64,000 nucleotides of DNA, taken from Cysteiniphilum marinum. Lineage in GTDB: Bacteria > Pseudomonadota > Gammaproteobacteria > Francisellales > Francisellaceae. The DNA lies in assembly GCF_014857925.1 (NCBI RefSeq), contig NZ_JACYVZ010000001.1, positions 62,001 to 126,000 of the forward strand, given 5' to 3'. Under the pieces are notes generated by a model. That model saw nothing but the letters and a program-made list of their open reading frames with translations. It was not told the origin of the DNA and ran no database searches. Below are positions 46,125 to 55,585 of the stretch, one piece after another. The position numbers were made by a program, and so were the translations under genes. Within the stretch, counting starts at the first letter, position 1; each line of letters opens with the position of its first letter.

Positions 46125-46151
46125 ATTCTTAAGGTTCAATTAATACAAATA
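46125..46151. repeat. Right 27-bp direct repeat bounding the restriction island
   Basis: Same 27 bp as 39262-39288 with one mismatch. Read on the minus strand it is the leader and start codon of yigZ (ends ..ACCTTAAGAATG) without the rest of the gene. Sequence to its right (46152-46281) is probably the original yigZ upstream region, now shared only with the retropepsin gene. Confidence 0.85.
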
Positions 46152-46281
46152 TGGTGTTATTGGGCGCTTTATAATTAGGCTTTATAGTTAATAGCATATC
46201 CATTGGCATAATAACAAGTTTATAACTATACTACAGAGCAATTTACTGCCTAAAGGTAAATAAAACTTTAAAGGGAAACAA

Positions 46282-47007
46282 ATGAAGGCAAATAAGATCA
46301 TCAAACACTTAGCTTTATCAATCATATTAATGACGAGTACAGCGATGGCAAATATAAAAACAGGTTATGGTTATGTTGAAAATGTGTATATTTTACCAAG
46401 CAAAACACTCTTAGATGCCAAGTTAGATACAGGAGCTGGTGTTTCATCGATTTCAGCCACCAATATCCACATCTATGAAAAAGATGGTAAGAAGCATGTA
46501 CGCTTTGATGTCACACATGAGGCGATAGAGCAGGGCAAGCGCAATAAAGATAAAGTCGAAAAGGTAGCCTATGATCTGCCGTTAAAGCGTGAGATGAAGA
46601 TTAAAAACCGTGCTGGTGAAGATACAAAAGATCAATATGATGAGCGGCCTGTGGTTGAAATGCCGGTTTGTTTTGATGGCAAAATCTATACGATTGAGGT
46701 TAACTTAACCGATAGAACGCATTTTGACTACCCTGTACTTTTAGGGCGAAAAGCATTAATTCAATTAGGTGCTGTGATCGATCCTGCACAAAAATTCACG
46801 ATGGATGGCAGTGCCTGTGAAGCGTTATTTGCTAAGATGGCAAAAGAGCAAGAGGAGAAAGAAGCAAAAGAAGCAACAATAAGTAATGATCAAAGAAATG
46901 ATGTAACGGAAGTTTCTGATAACAAATCAAAGAAACTACAGAAAGCGAATAACATTAGTGATAAAGCGTCAAATAGTGGCAATGCAAATGATATGGATAA
47001 GCAATGA
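46282..47007 (+). CDS. Periplasmic retropepsin-like aspartic protease (RimB/RloA-type)
   Basis: The 241-residue protein has a signal (MKANKIIKHLALSIILMTSTAMA). The retropepsin core contains the catalytic motif AKLDTGAGVSSISATNI (DTGA at 49-52), then VVEMPVCFDGKIYTIEVNLT and DYPVLLGRKALIQLGAVIDP. A charged C-terminal tail of about 45 residues follows. It belongs to the PF05618 family (putative ATP-dependent zinc protease/RimB-like), whose structure is a one-domain pepsin-like dimer. AAGGGA precedes the ATG. It overlaps the next gene by 4 bp (ATGA), so the three genes 46282-49547 form one translational unit. Confidence 0.85.
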   Translation: MKANKIIKHLALSIILMTSTAMANIKTGYGYVENVYILPSKTLLDAKLDTGAGVSSISATNIHIYEKDGKKHVRFDVTHEAIEQGKRNKDKVEKVAYDLPLKREMKIKNRAGEDTKDQYDERPVVEMPVCFDGKIYTIEVNLTDRTHFDYPVLLGRKALIQLGAVIDPAQKFTMDGSACEALFAKMAKEQEEKEAKEATISNDQRNDVTEVSDNKSKKLQKANNISDKASNSGNANDMDKQ

Positions 47008-48605
47008 GCAAGGTTAATAAACAATTTTTTACATTACTAATCATTTTGTTGGTGGCAGGTATTGGTTTTAGTCTTTATCAGCACTTTAAACTCGGACTTT
47101 CATGGTGGCCAAATGGTGAAAATATGACGTGGAAGTTTAATGCAGAGTTGCAGATTGCGCCAGATACGACGGATTCATCACTTAAGGTGAATTTGTTGGT
47201 GCCAAACTTGGTTAAGGCGGATGTTCTAGCTGAAAGCATTAATGCAGCAGGTTTTGGTAAGATTGTGTTGCGTTCAGAGGATAAAAATAACCGTATGGCA
47301 GTGCTCTCTAAGAGTGAGGTGAACCATAAGCAAACGGTAATTTATGATGTGACGGTGGCAAGTAATGCACAAAGTGTACCAAACACTATTCCTGATCTTG
47401 AAAAAGAGAAAAAGAAAATAAAAGATATTTTAGAACCTAAAAGGTTATTAACGTTGTTAACTACGGCAAAAGGGATTGCAGAAAAATCTGCAGATTCAGC
47501 AACCTTGATTGCACAAGCCATCAACTTTATCAATGATGATGGTAATCTATATTTCTGGCAAGAGATGACCAACGGTAAACCAACAGCAAAAGCACGGGCA
47601 AGATTACTTAACTATTTGTTAACTGAGCTTAATTTACCAAATCTAATTATCCATGTGGTTCCTTATGAGTATGAAGGGAAATTAAATCTTAGAAACTTGC
47701 CAGCGTGGATTAAGGTTTATTACGGTAAAGATTGGCACACATATGATGTCAGCACGGGTGAGTATATTGATAACCCTAATACCAAAGCGATGACATGGTG
47801 GAGTGGCAATGGCGATTTTGTCAATGTCCAAGGCGGGACAGTTAAGCTTGTATCTTTTATCGCAGCACAACAAAGCATCCCGATGGAGCGTTATTTAGAT
47901 CTTAAAAACGACACGGTAAAACAAAATATTTATGAGTTTTCGTTACTTAATCTACCAGCGCAGACACAAGAAATTTATAAAATCATCTTGATGGTGCCTT
48001 TTGGTGTGCTGATTATTTTGATTTTGCGGATTATTATTGGTGTGCCAACATTGGGTACATTTATGCCGGTATTGATTGCCTTAGCATTTAAGGATACCAG
48101 TCTAGTATGGGGGATTATCTTATTTTCATTAGTGGTCATTTTAGGATTGAGCTTTAGAGCTTATTTTGAGAAATTGCAATTATTGGTCGTGCCACGGCTT
48201 GGAATGCTTCTGTGTGTTGTTGTGCTTATTATGGCGCTTATCAGTATTGCAATGCATAAAATGGAACTATCACAAGGTTTATCAATCACCTTATTCCCAA
48301 TGGTTATTTTAACCATGTCGATAGAGCGTTTATCGATCGTTTGGGAAGAGCGTGGTGGTACTGAAGCAATTAAGATTGCCATTGGTAGTCTATTTGCTGC
48401 AACGATCTGTTATATCTTTATATTTAATGCTTATTTAGAGTATTGGTTTTTCACTTTCCCCGGGCTTTTGTTAGTCGTGATGGCTGTGATGTTATTGATT
48501 GGACGTTATCGTGGCTACCGTTTGACTGAGCTTTATCGTTTTGAAGCATTGGCGCAGAAGATTAATGATCAGCAACAAGGAAAAGCAGACAAAGGTGAGC
48601 AGTAA
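47004..48605 (+). CDS. Inactive transglutaminase fused to seven membrane helices
   Basis: A 533-residue protein. An N-terminal anchor (about 8-26) is followed by a large periplasmic region. Within it, residues 180-290 resemble a transglutaminase fold that has lost its catalytic cysteine (LLNYLLTELNLPNLIIHVVP, LPAWIKVYYGKDWHTYDVST). Seven C-terminal helices follow (about 325-515; KIILMVPFGVLIILILRIII, IGVPTLGTFMPVLIALAF, RYRGYRLTELYRFEALAQK). This is the Transglut_i_TM/7TM_transglut architecture, almost always found with an ATP-grasp and a retropepsin gene, as here. Function unproven; it has been proposed to act in modification of an envelope peptide. Confidence 0.85.
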   Translation: MSKVNKQFFTLLIILLVAGIGFSLYQHFKLGLSWWPNGENMTWKFNAELQIAPDTTDSSLKVNLLVPNLVKADVLAESINAAGFGKIVLRSEDKNNRMAVLSKSEVNHKQTVIYDVTVASNAQSVPNTIPDLEKEKKKIKDILEPKRLLTLLTTAKGIAEKSADSATLIAQAINFINDDGNLYFWQEMTNGKPTAKARARLLNYLLTELNLPNLIIHVVPYEYEGKLNLRNLPAWIKVYYGKDWHTYDVSTGEYIDNPNTKAMTWWSGNGDFVNVQGGTVKLVSFIAAQQSIPMERYLDLKNDTVKQNIYEFSLLNLPAQTQEIYKIILMVPFGVLIILILRIIIGVPTLGTFMPVLIALAFKDTSLVWGIILFSLVVILGLSFRAYFEKLQLLVVPRLGMLLCVVVLIMALISIAMHKMELSQGLSITLFPMVILTMSIERLSIVWEERGGTEAIKIAIGSLFAATICYIFIFNAYLEYWFFTFPGLLLVVMAVMLLIGRYRGYRLTELYRFEALAQKINDQQQGKADKGEQ

Positions 48606-49547
48606 ATGTGGTGGATTAGTAAATGGCGTGCACTAAAACAAGCAGGTGTATTGGGGATTAATAATCGCAATGTTGGTTATATCCAAGCATATAATGATCG
48701 CAAATACTACCCATTGGTTGATGATAAACTCAAGAGCAAATCCTTAGCACTTGAGCATGATATTAATGTACCTGAGCTTTATGGCGTAATTGGTTCAGAG
48801 CATGATAATAAAAATCTACAATCGATTTTAGGCGATCGTCATCAATTTGTGATAAAGCCTGCACAAGGTGCCGGTGGTGAGGGCATTCTTGTCATTACGC
48901 ACTTTATTAATAATCGTTACCGTTTGGCAAATGGTAAACTAATGACGCTAGATCAGTTGCGCTACCATACCTCAACCACATTAAGTGGCGCATATTCACT
49001 TGGTGGCCGTCCTGATAAAGCGATGATTGAGTATTTGATTCAGTTTGATCCAACCTTTGCCAAGGTTGCCTACCAAGGAGTACCAGATATTCGCATTATT
49101 CTCATTAAAGGCTTTCCAGTAATGGCAATGGTGCGTTTACCAACACAACAATCAAGTGGCAAAGCAAACCTACATCAAGGTGCAATTGGTGCTGGTGTTG
49201 ATTTAAAAACTGGTTTGACACTGCATGGGGTTTGGCATAATGAAATTATCACACACCACCCAGATACCTTACACGAGATTGAGGGGATTACTGTGCCACA
49301 TTGGCAGAAATGTTTAGAGATTGCCAGTGCCAGTTATGATATGACCAATTTGGGTTATTTGGGTGTTGACTTGGTGTTAGATAAAGATCATGGACCACTG
49401 ATGCTTGAGTTAAATGCACGTCCTGGTCTTAATATTCAAATTGCGAACCAAGTTGGTTTGGCAAAACGTCATGAGCTTATCAAACCAGTGCTTAATGAGT
49501 CAATGACCAAGGAAGAGCGTATTGAGTATATTTTAGATCGATTATAA
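48606..49547 (+). CDS. ATP-grasp ligase (RimK-like / ATPgrasp_ST)
   Basis: A 313-residue ATP-grasp protein starting on the base after the preceding stop. Nucleotide-binding features include HQFVIKPAQGAGGEGILVIT, SGAYSLGGRPDKAMIEYLIQ, and the metal-binding YLGVDLVLDKDHGPLMLELN ARPGLNIQIAN. ATP-grasp enzymes form amide or ester bonds through an acyl phosphate; RimK adds glutamates to S6. In this neighbourhood the family is annotated sugar-transfer-associated ATP-grasp or alpha-L-glutamate ligase-related. The substrate is unknown. It closes a three-gene operon with the retropepsin and 7TM protein. Confidence 0.87.
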   Translation: MWWISKWRALKQAGVLGINNRNVGYIQAYNDRKYYPLVDDKLKSKSLALEHDINVPELYGVIGSEHDNKNLQSILGDRHQFVIKPAQGAGGEGILVITHFINNRYRLANGKLMTLDQLRYHTSTTLSGAYSLGGRPDKAMIEYLIQFDPTFAKVAYQGVPDIRIILIKGFPVMAMVRLPTQQSSGKANLHQGAIGAGVDLKTGLTLHGVWHNEIITHHPDTLHEIEGITVPHWQKCLEIASASYDMTNLGYLGVDLVLDKDHGPLMLELNARPGLNIQIANQVGLAKRHELIKPVLNESMTKEERIEYILDRL

Positions 49548-49575
49548 TTTGGTGATAATAAAAGATCATAGTTTA

Positions 49576-49604
49576 TTAGACATAATAAAAGCAGTGGCTA
49601 TAAT
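49576..49604 (+). promoter_or_regulatory. Sigma-70-type promoter of the RND efflux operon
   Basis: TTAGAC (49576-49581), a 17-bp spacer and a perfect TATAAT (49599-49604). It lies 28 bp after the ATP-grasp stop and 44 bp before the preferred adaptor start at 49648. It gives the efflux genes expression independent of the upstream operon. Confidence 0.55.
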
Positions 49605-49647
49605 CAAATTAGCTTATGACTTAACACATTCCATGACAAGTGAGCCT

Positions 49648-50856
49648 ATGAACAACAACAATGAAAATAATAAATATCACATTTCAAAAACAGTAAAAAC
49701 AGTAAAGATCACTACGTTGATGATGGCTTTAGCTGTACCATTGATGAGTCTGCATCAGTCTGCTTATGCAGCAGATAAGGAGCAAGTGGTCAAACCTACG
49801 GCGGTTAATGTCGGTGAGGTTAGGAAGATTAATGTGCCAGAGACGATTACTGCAGTGGGTAATATCTATGCGTTAAAACAAGTTGATTTAAGCTTTGATA
49901 ATAGTGGTAAGTTAAAAGAGAAATATTTTAAAAACGGTGACAGGGTCTTAAAAGGTGAAACGGTTGCAGCTTTAGATGATCAGCAAGATATGGCAACCTT
50001 AAGCTCATTACAGGCAAAGCTAGATTTAGCTAAGCAAACTTATTCGCGCGTCAAGTTATTGGAGCAATCAGGAGCGATTTCTAAAGAAGATATTGACCAG
50101 AAATATGCGGATTTGCAGCAAGCACAAGCCGATGTTGATCAACAAAAAACGGTTGTCGCGCATGATAAACTACAAGCACCATTTACTGGCGTGCTTGGGA
50201 TTTATAAGTTTGATGTTGGTGCGTATGTGGCAGCAGGTACGGCCGTTGTGCAGTTGACACAGGAGAATCCATTAAAGATACGTTTTGCGATTCCGGCAGA
50301 CCTTAAGCCAAAAGTGGCGATTGGTAATGAGGTTGAGCTTTCTACTGAAACGTATCCAAAGAAAATATTCAAAGGTGTTGTTAACTATATCTCGCCAACG
50401 GTAGATAGCAAAAGTGGCACACTTGAGATTGAAGCTGAGGTCAATAATGATGATTATTTATTGTCTCCTGGGATGTTTATGTCGGTTTCACAAATCCTAA
50501 AGGATAAACAAGCGATTTTGGCATTACCAGATATGGCGATTCAGACGAATCAGCAAGGATCCTTTGTCTATGTGGTCAACCCTGATAACACGGTTAAAAT
50601 GGTGCAAATAGATATTGGTATGGTGCGCAGTGGCTGGACGCAGATAACAAAAGGCTTAAAAGAAGGGCAAAAAGTAGTGACCATAGGTGGGTTTAAGCTT
50701 ACTGATGGCGCTAAAATTAGCATTTCTGATTTGCCACCACCAAGCTTTGATAAATTACAAAAAGAATTAAATATCAATATTGATCCGAAAAGTGGCTTTG
50801 GGATTAACGATCAGACAGACACTCATAGTAATAATAGTAATAATGGAAGTAAGTAA
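49648..50856 (+). CDS. RND efflux periplasmic adaptor (membrane fusion protein)
   Basis: From ATG 49648 the protein has 402 residues. It has a signal (VKITTLMMALAVPLMSLHQSAYA), then a split lipoyl/barrel-sandwich (QVDLSFDNSGKLKEKYFKNG, KLQAPFTGVLGIYKFDVGAY) around a short coiled-coil hairpin (SLQAKLDLAKQTYSRVKLLE). A beta-barrel (NPLKIRFAIPADLKPKVAIG) and a membrane-proximal domain follow. It bridges the inner-membrane pump to an outer-membrane channel, which is not encoded here. The longer frame from TTG 49549 would place the promoter-like TATAAT inside coding sequence and gives no better signal, so it is rejected. Ends 3 bp before the pump gene. Confidence 0.85.
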   Translation: MNNNNENNKYHISKTVKTVKITTLMMALAVPLMSLHQSAYAADKEQVVKPTAVNVGEVRKINVPETITAVGNIYALKQVDLSFDNSGKLKEKYFKNGDRVLKGETVAALDDQQDMATLSSLQAKLDLAKQTYSRVKLLEQSGAISKEDIDQKYADLQQAQADVDQQKTVVAHDKLQAPFTGVLGIYKFDVGAYVAAGTAVVQLTQENPLKIRFAIPADLKPKVAIGNEVELSTETYPKKIFKGVVNYISPTVDSKSGTLEIEAEVNNDDYLLSPGMFMSVSQILKDKQAILALPDMAIQTNQQGSFVYVVNPDNTVKMVQIDIGMVRSGWTQITKGLKEGQKVVTIGGFKLTDGAKISISDLPPPSFDKLQKELNINIDPKSGFGINDQTDTHSNNSNNGSK

Positions 50857-50859
50857 CGC

Positions 50860-53800
50860 ATGAAGCTTTCTAAGATATGTATTGAGAGACCCGTTTTTGC
50901 GGTTGTTCTAAGTTTGATGATTATCGTCTTAGGTATCGTTGGCTTTAGCTATCTTGAGATTCGTTATTTCCCTAAGATTCAACAGAAAATTGCACAAGTC
51001 TCAATTTCATACTCAGGTGCCTCGCCGACATTGATGAAAAATGATGTTACAGTACCGGTGGAAGATGCACTGTACAATATTGATGGTTTGGTCAAGATGA
51101 CTTCATCAAGCTCTTATGGCAGTAGCAAAATCAACTTAACCTTTGCCGATGATGCTGATATGACTAATGTCATGGGGCAGGTGCGTGATAATATCTCAAG
51201 TATTATATCGCAAAAACTGCCTGCTGATATTAATGCGCCCAGTGTCACTCAAGGAGGCGTTGAGCGTCCTGTGGTTAACTTAGGTGTGTTAGATAAAAAT
51301 CTAACATCAGCACAAATACGTGACTATGTGCAAAAGAATATTGTTCCAATTTTTCAATCCATTCCAGGCATGGGGGCTGTGTGGGTCTATGGTGCCAGTG
51401 ATTACGCGATGCGAATTTGGCTTAACCCACAAAAAATGGCAGCGCTTGGTATTACTGTTTCGGATGTGCAAAGCACCTTAAATAGTAACAATATTAGCTT
51501 TTCAGGTGGTAGCGTTCGCGGCAAGTATCGTAATTTCTCCATTAGTTCAGATACTGATTTGACCACCGCAGATCAATTTAAAAACCTTGTTGTTAAAGAT
51601 AGTGGCAGTGCGCCGGTTTATTTAAAAGACATTGCGAAAGTGGATCTAGGTAATGCCAGTTTAAGCGACTCGCCTATGTTGATTAATGGGCAAAATGCCA
51701 TAAGTGTGCAGCTAAGACCGACGGATAACGCCAACCCAATTACGGTGGCAAACCTTGCCAAAGAAGAGCTCAAACGCGTTGCCAAGCAGCTACCAAAAGG
51801 CATGGAAGTCAAAGTGGTTTATGATCAATCAACCTTTTTGCAAAAATCTATTGTTGATGGTTATGATACCTTGCTTGAAGCAATTATTTTGGTGATGTTG
51901 GTGGTGTTTGTATTCTTGGGTAGTATCCGTGCTGCACTAATTCCGATCTTAACCATCCCTGTTTGTGTTATCGGTGCCTTTGGTGTCATGTTACTATGTG
52001 GGTTTAGTATCAATGTTGTCACACTTTTAGCAATTATTCTTGCGATTGGTTTGGTGGTTGATGATGCCATTGTTGTGCTTGAGAACGTTCATAGACATAT
52101 TGAAATGGGCAAGAAGCCTTTTGATGCAGCCGTACAAGGCTCAGCGGAGATTGGATTTTCAGTGATTGCGATGACGTTAACACTTGCAGCAGTTTACGCA
52201 CCGATTGGCTTTTTATCAGGTTTTAGTGCGACTATTTTTAGAGAGTTTGCGTTTACTTTAGCGGGGTCCGTTTTAATCTCAGGTTTTGTCGCATTGACCT
52301 TGTCCCCCATGATGTGTGCCTATATTCTTAAATCACGGGAAAAAGAGACTAAAATTGAGCTGATGCTTAATCATGCATTTGATAAGTTAAATGCTGCTTA
52401 TGCCAAAGTATTAAACTTTGTGTTAAAGGCAAAATATTGGGTGGTAGCATTACTCGTTGCTTTGGGTGTTTTGTGTTTTATGTTGTTTAAAGTCGTGCCT
52501 CAGTCATTTATTCCCAAAGAGGATATTGGATATTTTGAGGCGACAATTACTTCTCCGCCTAGTGCAGCACTTGATTATACCAATTACTATATGAATATGT
52601 TAAGTCAGCGTGTTTATGATAATAACCCTTATATTTTGAACAATGCCGAATATGTATTCTCAGGCAATGGCAATAACTTTGTCACAATGCAACCATGGGG
52701 TGATAAACGTAAAGTACCAACTCAGACAGTTATTGACAAATTACTCGCTGAGGCTCAGCAGATCCCTGGCATCAAAGTCAGTATGAACATCCCAGATCCT
52801 GTGAGTTTTGGACCTGATGCTGATGGCTCTGATGTGATCATTTATTTGCATAATGTCGGATCAATTGATCATTTGGTTAAAGCGGCGGATAGCCTAACCA
52901 AGAAACTCATGAATTACCCAGGACTTAATAATGTTAACAATGGTCTGAAGTTTGATAATGTTGTTTATAATGTGAAGTTTCAACGCAAATTAGCGGCAAA
53001 TATTGGGGTCGACTCGCAAAACATCGCCGATACATTTAGTATTTTGATGAGTGGTAAGCATATTACTGATGTTAAAACCGATGAGAAAAGCTATCAAGTT
53101 CTGGTGCAAATGAATCTTAAAGATTTATCTAGCTTTGGTAGCTTAAGTAAGATCTATGTGCCAAGTGATTCAGGGTTAATGGTGCCATTGTCAAACTTAA
53201 TCAAGGTGACCCCAGATGTTAGACAAAGTAGTCTCTTTAGATACAATCGGGTTAATACCGCACAAATTAGTGCGAATATCTCAAGCGGCTATAGCATGAG
53301 TGAGGTTTACAATGAGATCAATAAACTGGCAAATCAAACAAAGCTTGATGGTGCTGGTGTTGATTTTGGTGGGCGTATGGCAGCTTTTATATCCTCTAGT
53401 GGTACGATGTTTGGTTTATTCGCTTTGGCATTGATTTTTATTTATTTGGTGCTCGCTGCTCAGTTTGAGAGCTTTGTTGATCCATTTATTATTTTACTTA
53501 CCGTTCCTTTATCTACCGTTGGGGCTTTGATTACGATGCTTATGACAGGAGGGGATTTGAACTTATTTACGAATATAGGTTTGATTACACTCGTTGGTCT
53601 GATTAGTAAGCACGGTATTTTGATCACGCAATTTGCCAATGAAAACTTCAAAGAGGGTGTGTCCTTAGTCGATGCCGTTAAAACAGGTGCGATTACACGT
53701 TTGCGCCCGATTTTGATGACAACCTCAGCAATGGTGTTGGGGTCGATTCCCTTGGCACTGGCGATGGGCCCTGGGAATGTTGCTAATAATATGATTGGTT

Positions 53801-53940
53801 GGGTGATTGTCGGTGGACTTTGTTTTGGTACGATATTTTCATTATTGATCGTGCCTGTGGCTTATGTGATCTTGTCACCTTTAGATCATAAGAAAAAGAA
53901 AATACTTAAAGCGAATAAGGCGCGATTATTACAAAGTTAA
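50860..53940 (+). CDS. RND efflux pump inner-membrane transporter
   Basis: A 1026-residue HAE-type proton-driven multidrug exporter with twelve membrane helices. The opening is ICIERPVFAVVLSLMIIVLG, the porter domains carry SYSGASPTLMKNDVTVPVED and GAVWVYGASDYAMRIWLNPQ, and the helix-4 proton relay is ILAIGLVVDDAIVVLENVHR (Asp401/Asp402). The last helices include LRPILMTTSAMVLGSIPLAL. Length matches AcrB/MexF-type pumps (about 1030-1050). Forms an operon with the adaptor; its substrates cannot be deduced. Confidence 0.92.
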   Translation: MKLSKICIERPVFAVVLSLMIIVLGIVGFSYLEIRYFPKIQQKIAQVSISYSGASPTLMKNDVTVPVEDALYNIDGLVKMTSSSSYGSSKINLTFADDADMTNVMGQVRDNISSIISQKLPADINAPSVTQGGVERPVVNLGVLDKNLTSAQIRDYVQKNIVPIFQSIPGMGAVWVYGASDYAMRIWLNPQKMAALGITVSDVQSTLNSNNISFSGGSVRGKYRNFSISSDTDLTTADQFKNLVVKDSGSAPVYLKDIAKVDLGNASLSDSPMLINGQNAISVQLRPTDNANPITVANLAKEELKRVAKQLPKGMEVKVVYDQSTFLQKSIVDGYDTLLEAIILVMLVVFVFLGSIRAALIPILTIPVCVIGAFGVMLLCGFSINVVTLLAIILAIGLVVDDAIVVLENVHRHIEMGKKPFDAAVQGSAEIGFSVIAMTLTLAAVYAPIGFLSGFSATIFREFAFTLAGSVLISGFVALTLSPMMCAYILKSREKETKIELMLNHAFDKLNAAYAKVLNFVLKAKYWVVALLVALGVLCFMLFKVVPQSFIPKEDIGYFEATITSPPSAALDYTNYYMNMLSQRVYDNNPYILNNAEYVFSGNGNNFVTMQPWGDKRKVPTQTVIDKLLAEAQQIPGIKVSMNIPDPVSFGPDADGSDVIIYLHNVGSIDHLVKAADSLTKKLMNYPGLNNVNNGLKFDNVVYNVKFQRKLAANIGVDSQNIADTFSILMSGKHITDVKTDEKSYQVLVQMNLKDLSSFGSLSKIYVPSDSGLMVPLSNLIKVTPDVRQSSLFRYNRVNTAQISANISSGYSMSEVYNEINKLANQTKLDGAGVDFGGRMAAFISSSGTMFGLFALALIFIYLVLAAQFESFVDPFIILLTVPLSTVGALITMLMTGGDLNLFTNIGLITLVGLISKHGILITQFANENFKEGVSLVDAVKTGAITRLRPILMTTSAMVLGSIPLALAMGPGNVANNMIGWVIVGGLCFGTIFSLLIVPVAYVILSPLDHKKKKILKANKARLLQS

Positions 53941-54093
53941 TTTGAATGTGTAAACAATGGAATGTATTTATTTATAAGGGATTGTAGATCAGAACCCATA
54001 TGAATTACTTCGTATGTTGACATAAATTTAGTAGTAAATAAGATGCTTTTTGGAATATGTTGAATAGTTATTGTGTTGAAAACAGGAGGAAAT

Positions 54094-55566
54094 ATGGGGC
54101 AAACACGTAAAGACTTTACATCCGTTTGGATATTCATTTTGGCAGCGGTGGGATCTGCAGCTGGGCTTGGCAATTTATGGCGCTTTCCTTACTTGGCGTA
54201 TGAGCATGGCGGGGCTGCGTTTTTTATCGCATATATCGTCTGTTTACTGTGTATTGGATTGCCACTATTAATCCTTGAAGTTGGCTTAGGTAAAGTATCA
54301 AAAAAAGGCGCACCTGAATCATTAGCACTTATCGGTCATGCCAAACGCTTTAAAATCATTGGTTGGCTTGCAGTTTTTGCTGCCTTTGGTGTGTTGACTT
54401 ATTACATCGTGATTACCTCGTGGGTGCTTAATTTTGCGGTTGATTCATTTAAAATGCCGTGGCAAACAGGTAGTGAAAGTTATTTCTTTAATCAATTTCT
54501 AGGATTAAGTGCAGGTATTGATAGCTTTGGCACACCTAAATTGGCGATTGTGCTTGGTGTAATTGCCATTTTGCTATTAGTGTATATCTCATTGTACAAG
54601 GGTACCAGTGGTCTGGCGTTTGTTGCAAAATGGATCACGCCGATTCCCTTTATATTGTTAATTATTTTACTCGCTAACTCAGTCTCTTTATCGGGAAGTC
54701 TTACAGGATTGCATGCGTTATTTGTGCCAATATGGTCATCCCTTTTAGAAACCAAAATCTGGTTTGCTGCGGCAACACAAGTAATTTTCTCGATCTCACT
54801 GGCTACTGGGGTTATGTTTGCTTATGGTGCTTTGTTAGGCAAGGATGTTAAAATTGGGCGCACATGTACGATTGTGGTGATTGGTGATACGTTAGCATCG
54901 ATCATCTGCAGTATGATTGTCTTTTCAGTACTTGGGCATGTTGCACACGTCGATGGCAAGAGTATTCATGATGTAGTTTCTGGTGGTATTGGCCTGGCGT
55001 TTGTCGTTATTCCGCATGCACTTACTTTATTGCCTGCAGCGCAAGAATTCTTCTCATTTATCTTTTATGCATCTGTTTTCTTTTTGGCATTTACCTCGAT
55101 CATATCATTATTTGAAGCGGTCTTGGCAGCTTTGATGGATAGTAAGATCAAGCTTAAGCGCGCCAGTATTTTATTTGTTATTTGTGCGGCTTTGCTGATT
55201 TGTAATTTGTTTTATACCATGGACAATGGCTTGTATTTGCTTGATGTGGTGGATCATTTTATCAATGGTTATTTAATGCTTATCGTGATGGTTGCCGAGG
55301 CACTTGTGATCGCTTGGGTTTATGATATTAATAAGCTCATGCGCGAGCTTTTCCCACATCACAATGCCAATGTATTGCATGTTACTTTTAAAGCATTAAC
55401 GGCTTATATTATTCCGATTGTCTTAAGTATATTGTTTATCAAACAGGTCTATGCCGATATCTCAGGCGGCTATGGTGATTATCCTAGTAGTTACTTATGG
55501 GGAATAGGCGCGTTGGTTTTAATATTGAGTATTGTGATTTCTCAGCGCCTAAGTCGCAAGTTTTAA
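54094..55566 (+). CDS. Sodium-dependent transporter (NSS/SNF family)
   Basis: A 490-residue LeuT-fold transporter. Helix 1 has the family signature ILAAVGSAAGLGNLWRFPYL, followed by YEHGGAAFFIAYIVCLL and LPLLILEVGLGK. Later helices include IFSISLATGVMFAYGALLGK and LAFVVIPHALTLLPAAQEFF. Bacterial members import amino acids such as tryptophan, tyrosine or methionine with sodium. The start ATG 54094 has a perfect AGGAGG at 54084-54090; an upstream TTG at 54073 is ruled out by this. About eleven helices are predicted. Confidence 0.9.
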   Translation: MGQTRKDFTSVWIFILAAVGSAAGLGNLWRFPYLAYEHGGAAFFIAYIVCLLCIGLPLLILEVGLGKVSKKGAPESLALIGHAKRFKIIGWLAVFAAFGVLTYYIVITSWVLNFAVDSFKMPWQTGSESYFFNQFLGLSAGIDSFGTPKLAIVLGVIAILLLVYISLYKGTSGLAFVAKWITPIPFILLIILLANSVSLSGSLTGLHALFVPIWSSLLETKIWFAAATQVIFSISLATGVMFAYGALLGKDVKIGRTCTIVVIGDTLASIICSMIVFSVLGHVAHVDGKSIHDVVSGGIGLAFVVIPHALTLLPAAQEFFSFIFYASVFFLAFTSIISLFEAVLAALMDSKIKLKRASILFVICAALLICNLFYTMDNGLYLLDVVDHFINGYLMLIVMVAEALVIAWVYDINKLMRELFPHHNANVLHVTFKALTAYIIPIVLSILFIKQVYADISGGYGDYPSSYLWGIGALVLILSIVISQRLSRKF

Positions 55567-55585
55567 AACTAATACAGTCATCATC

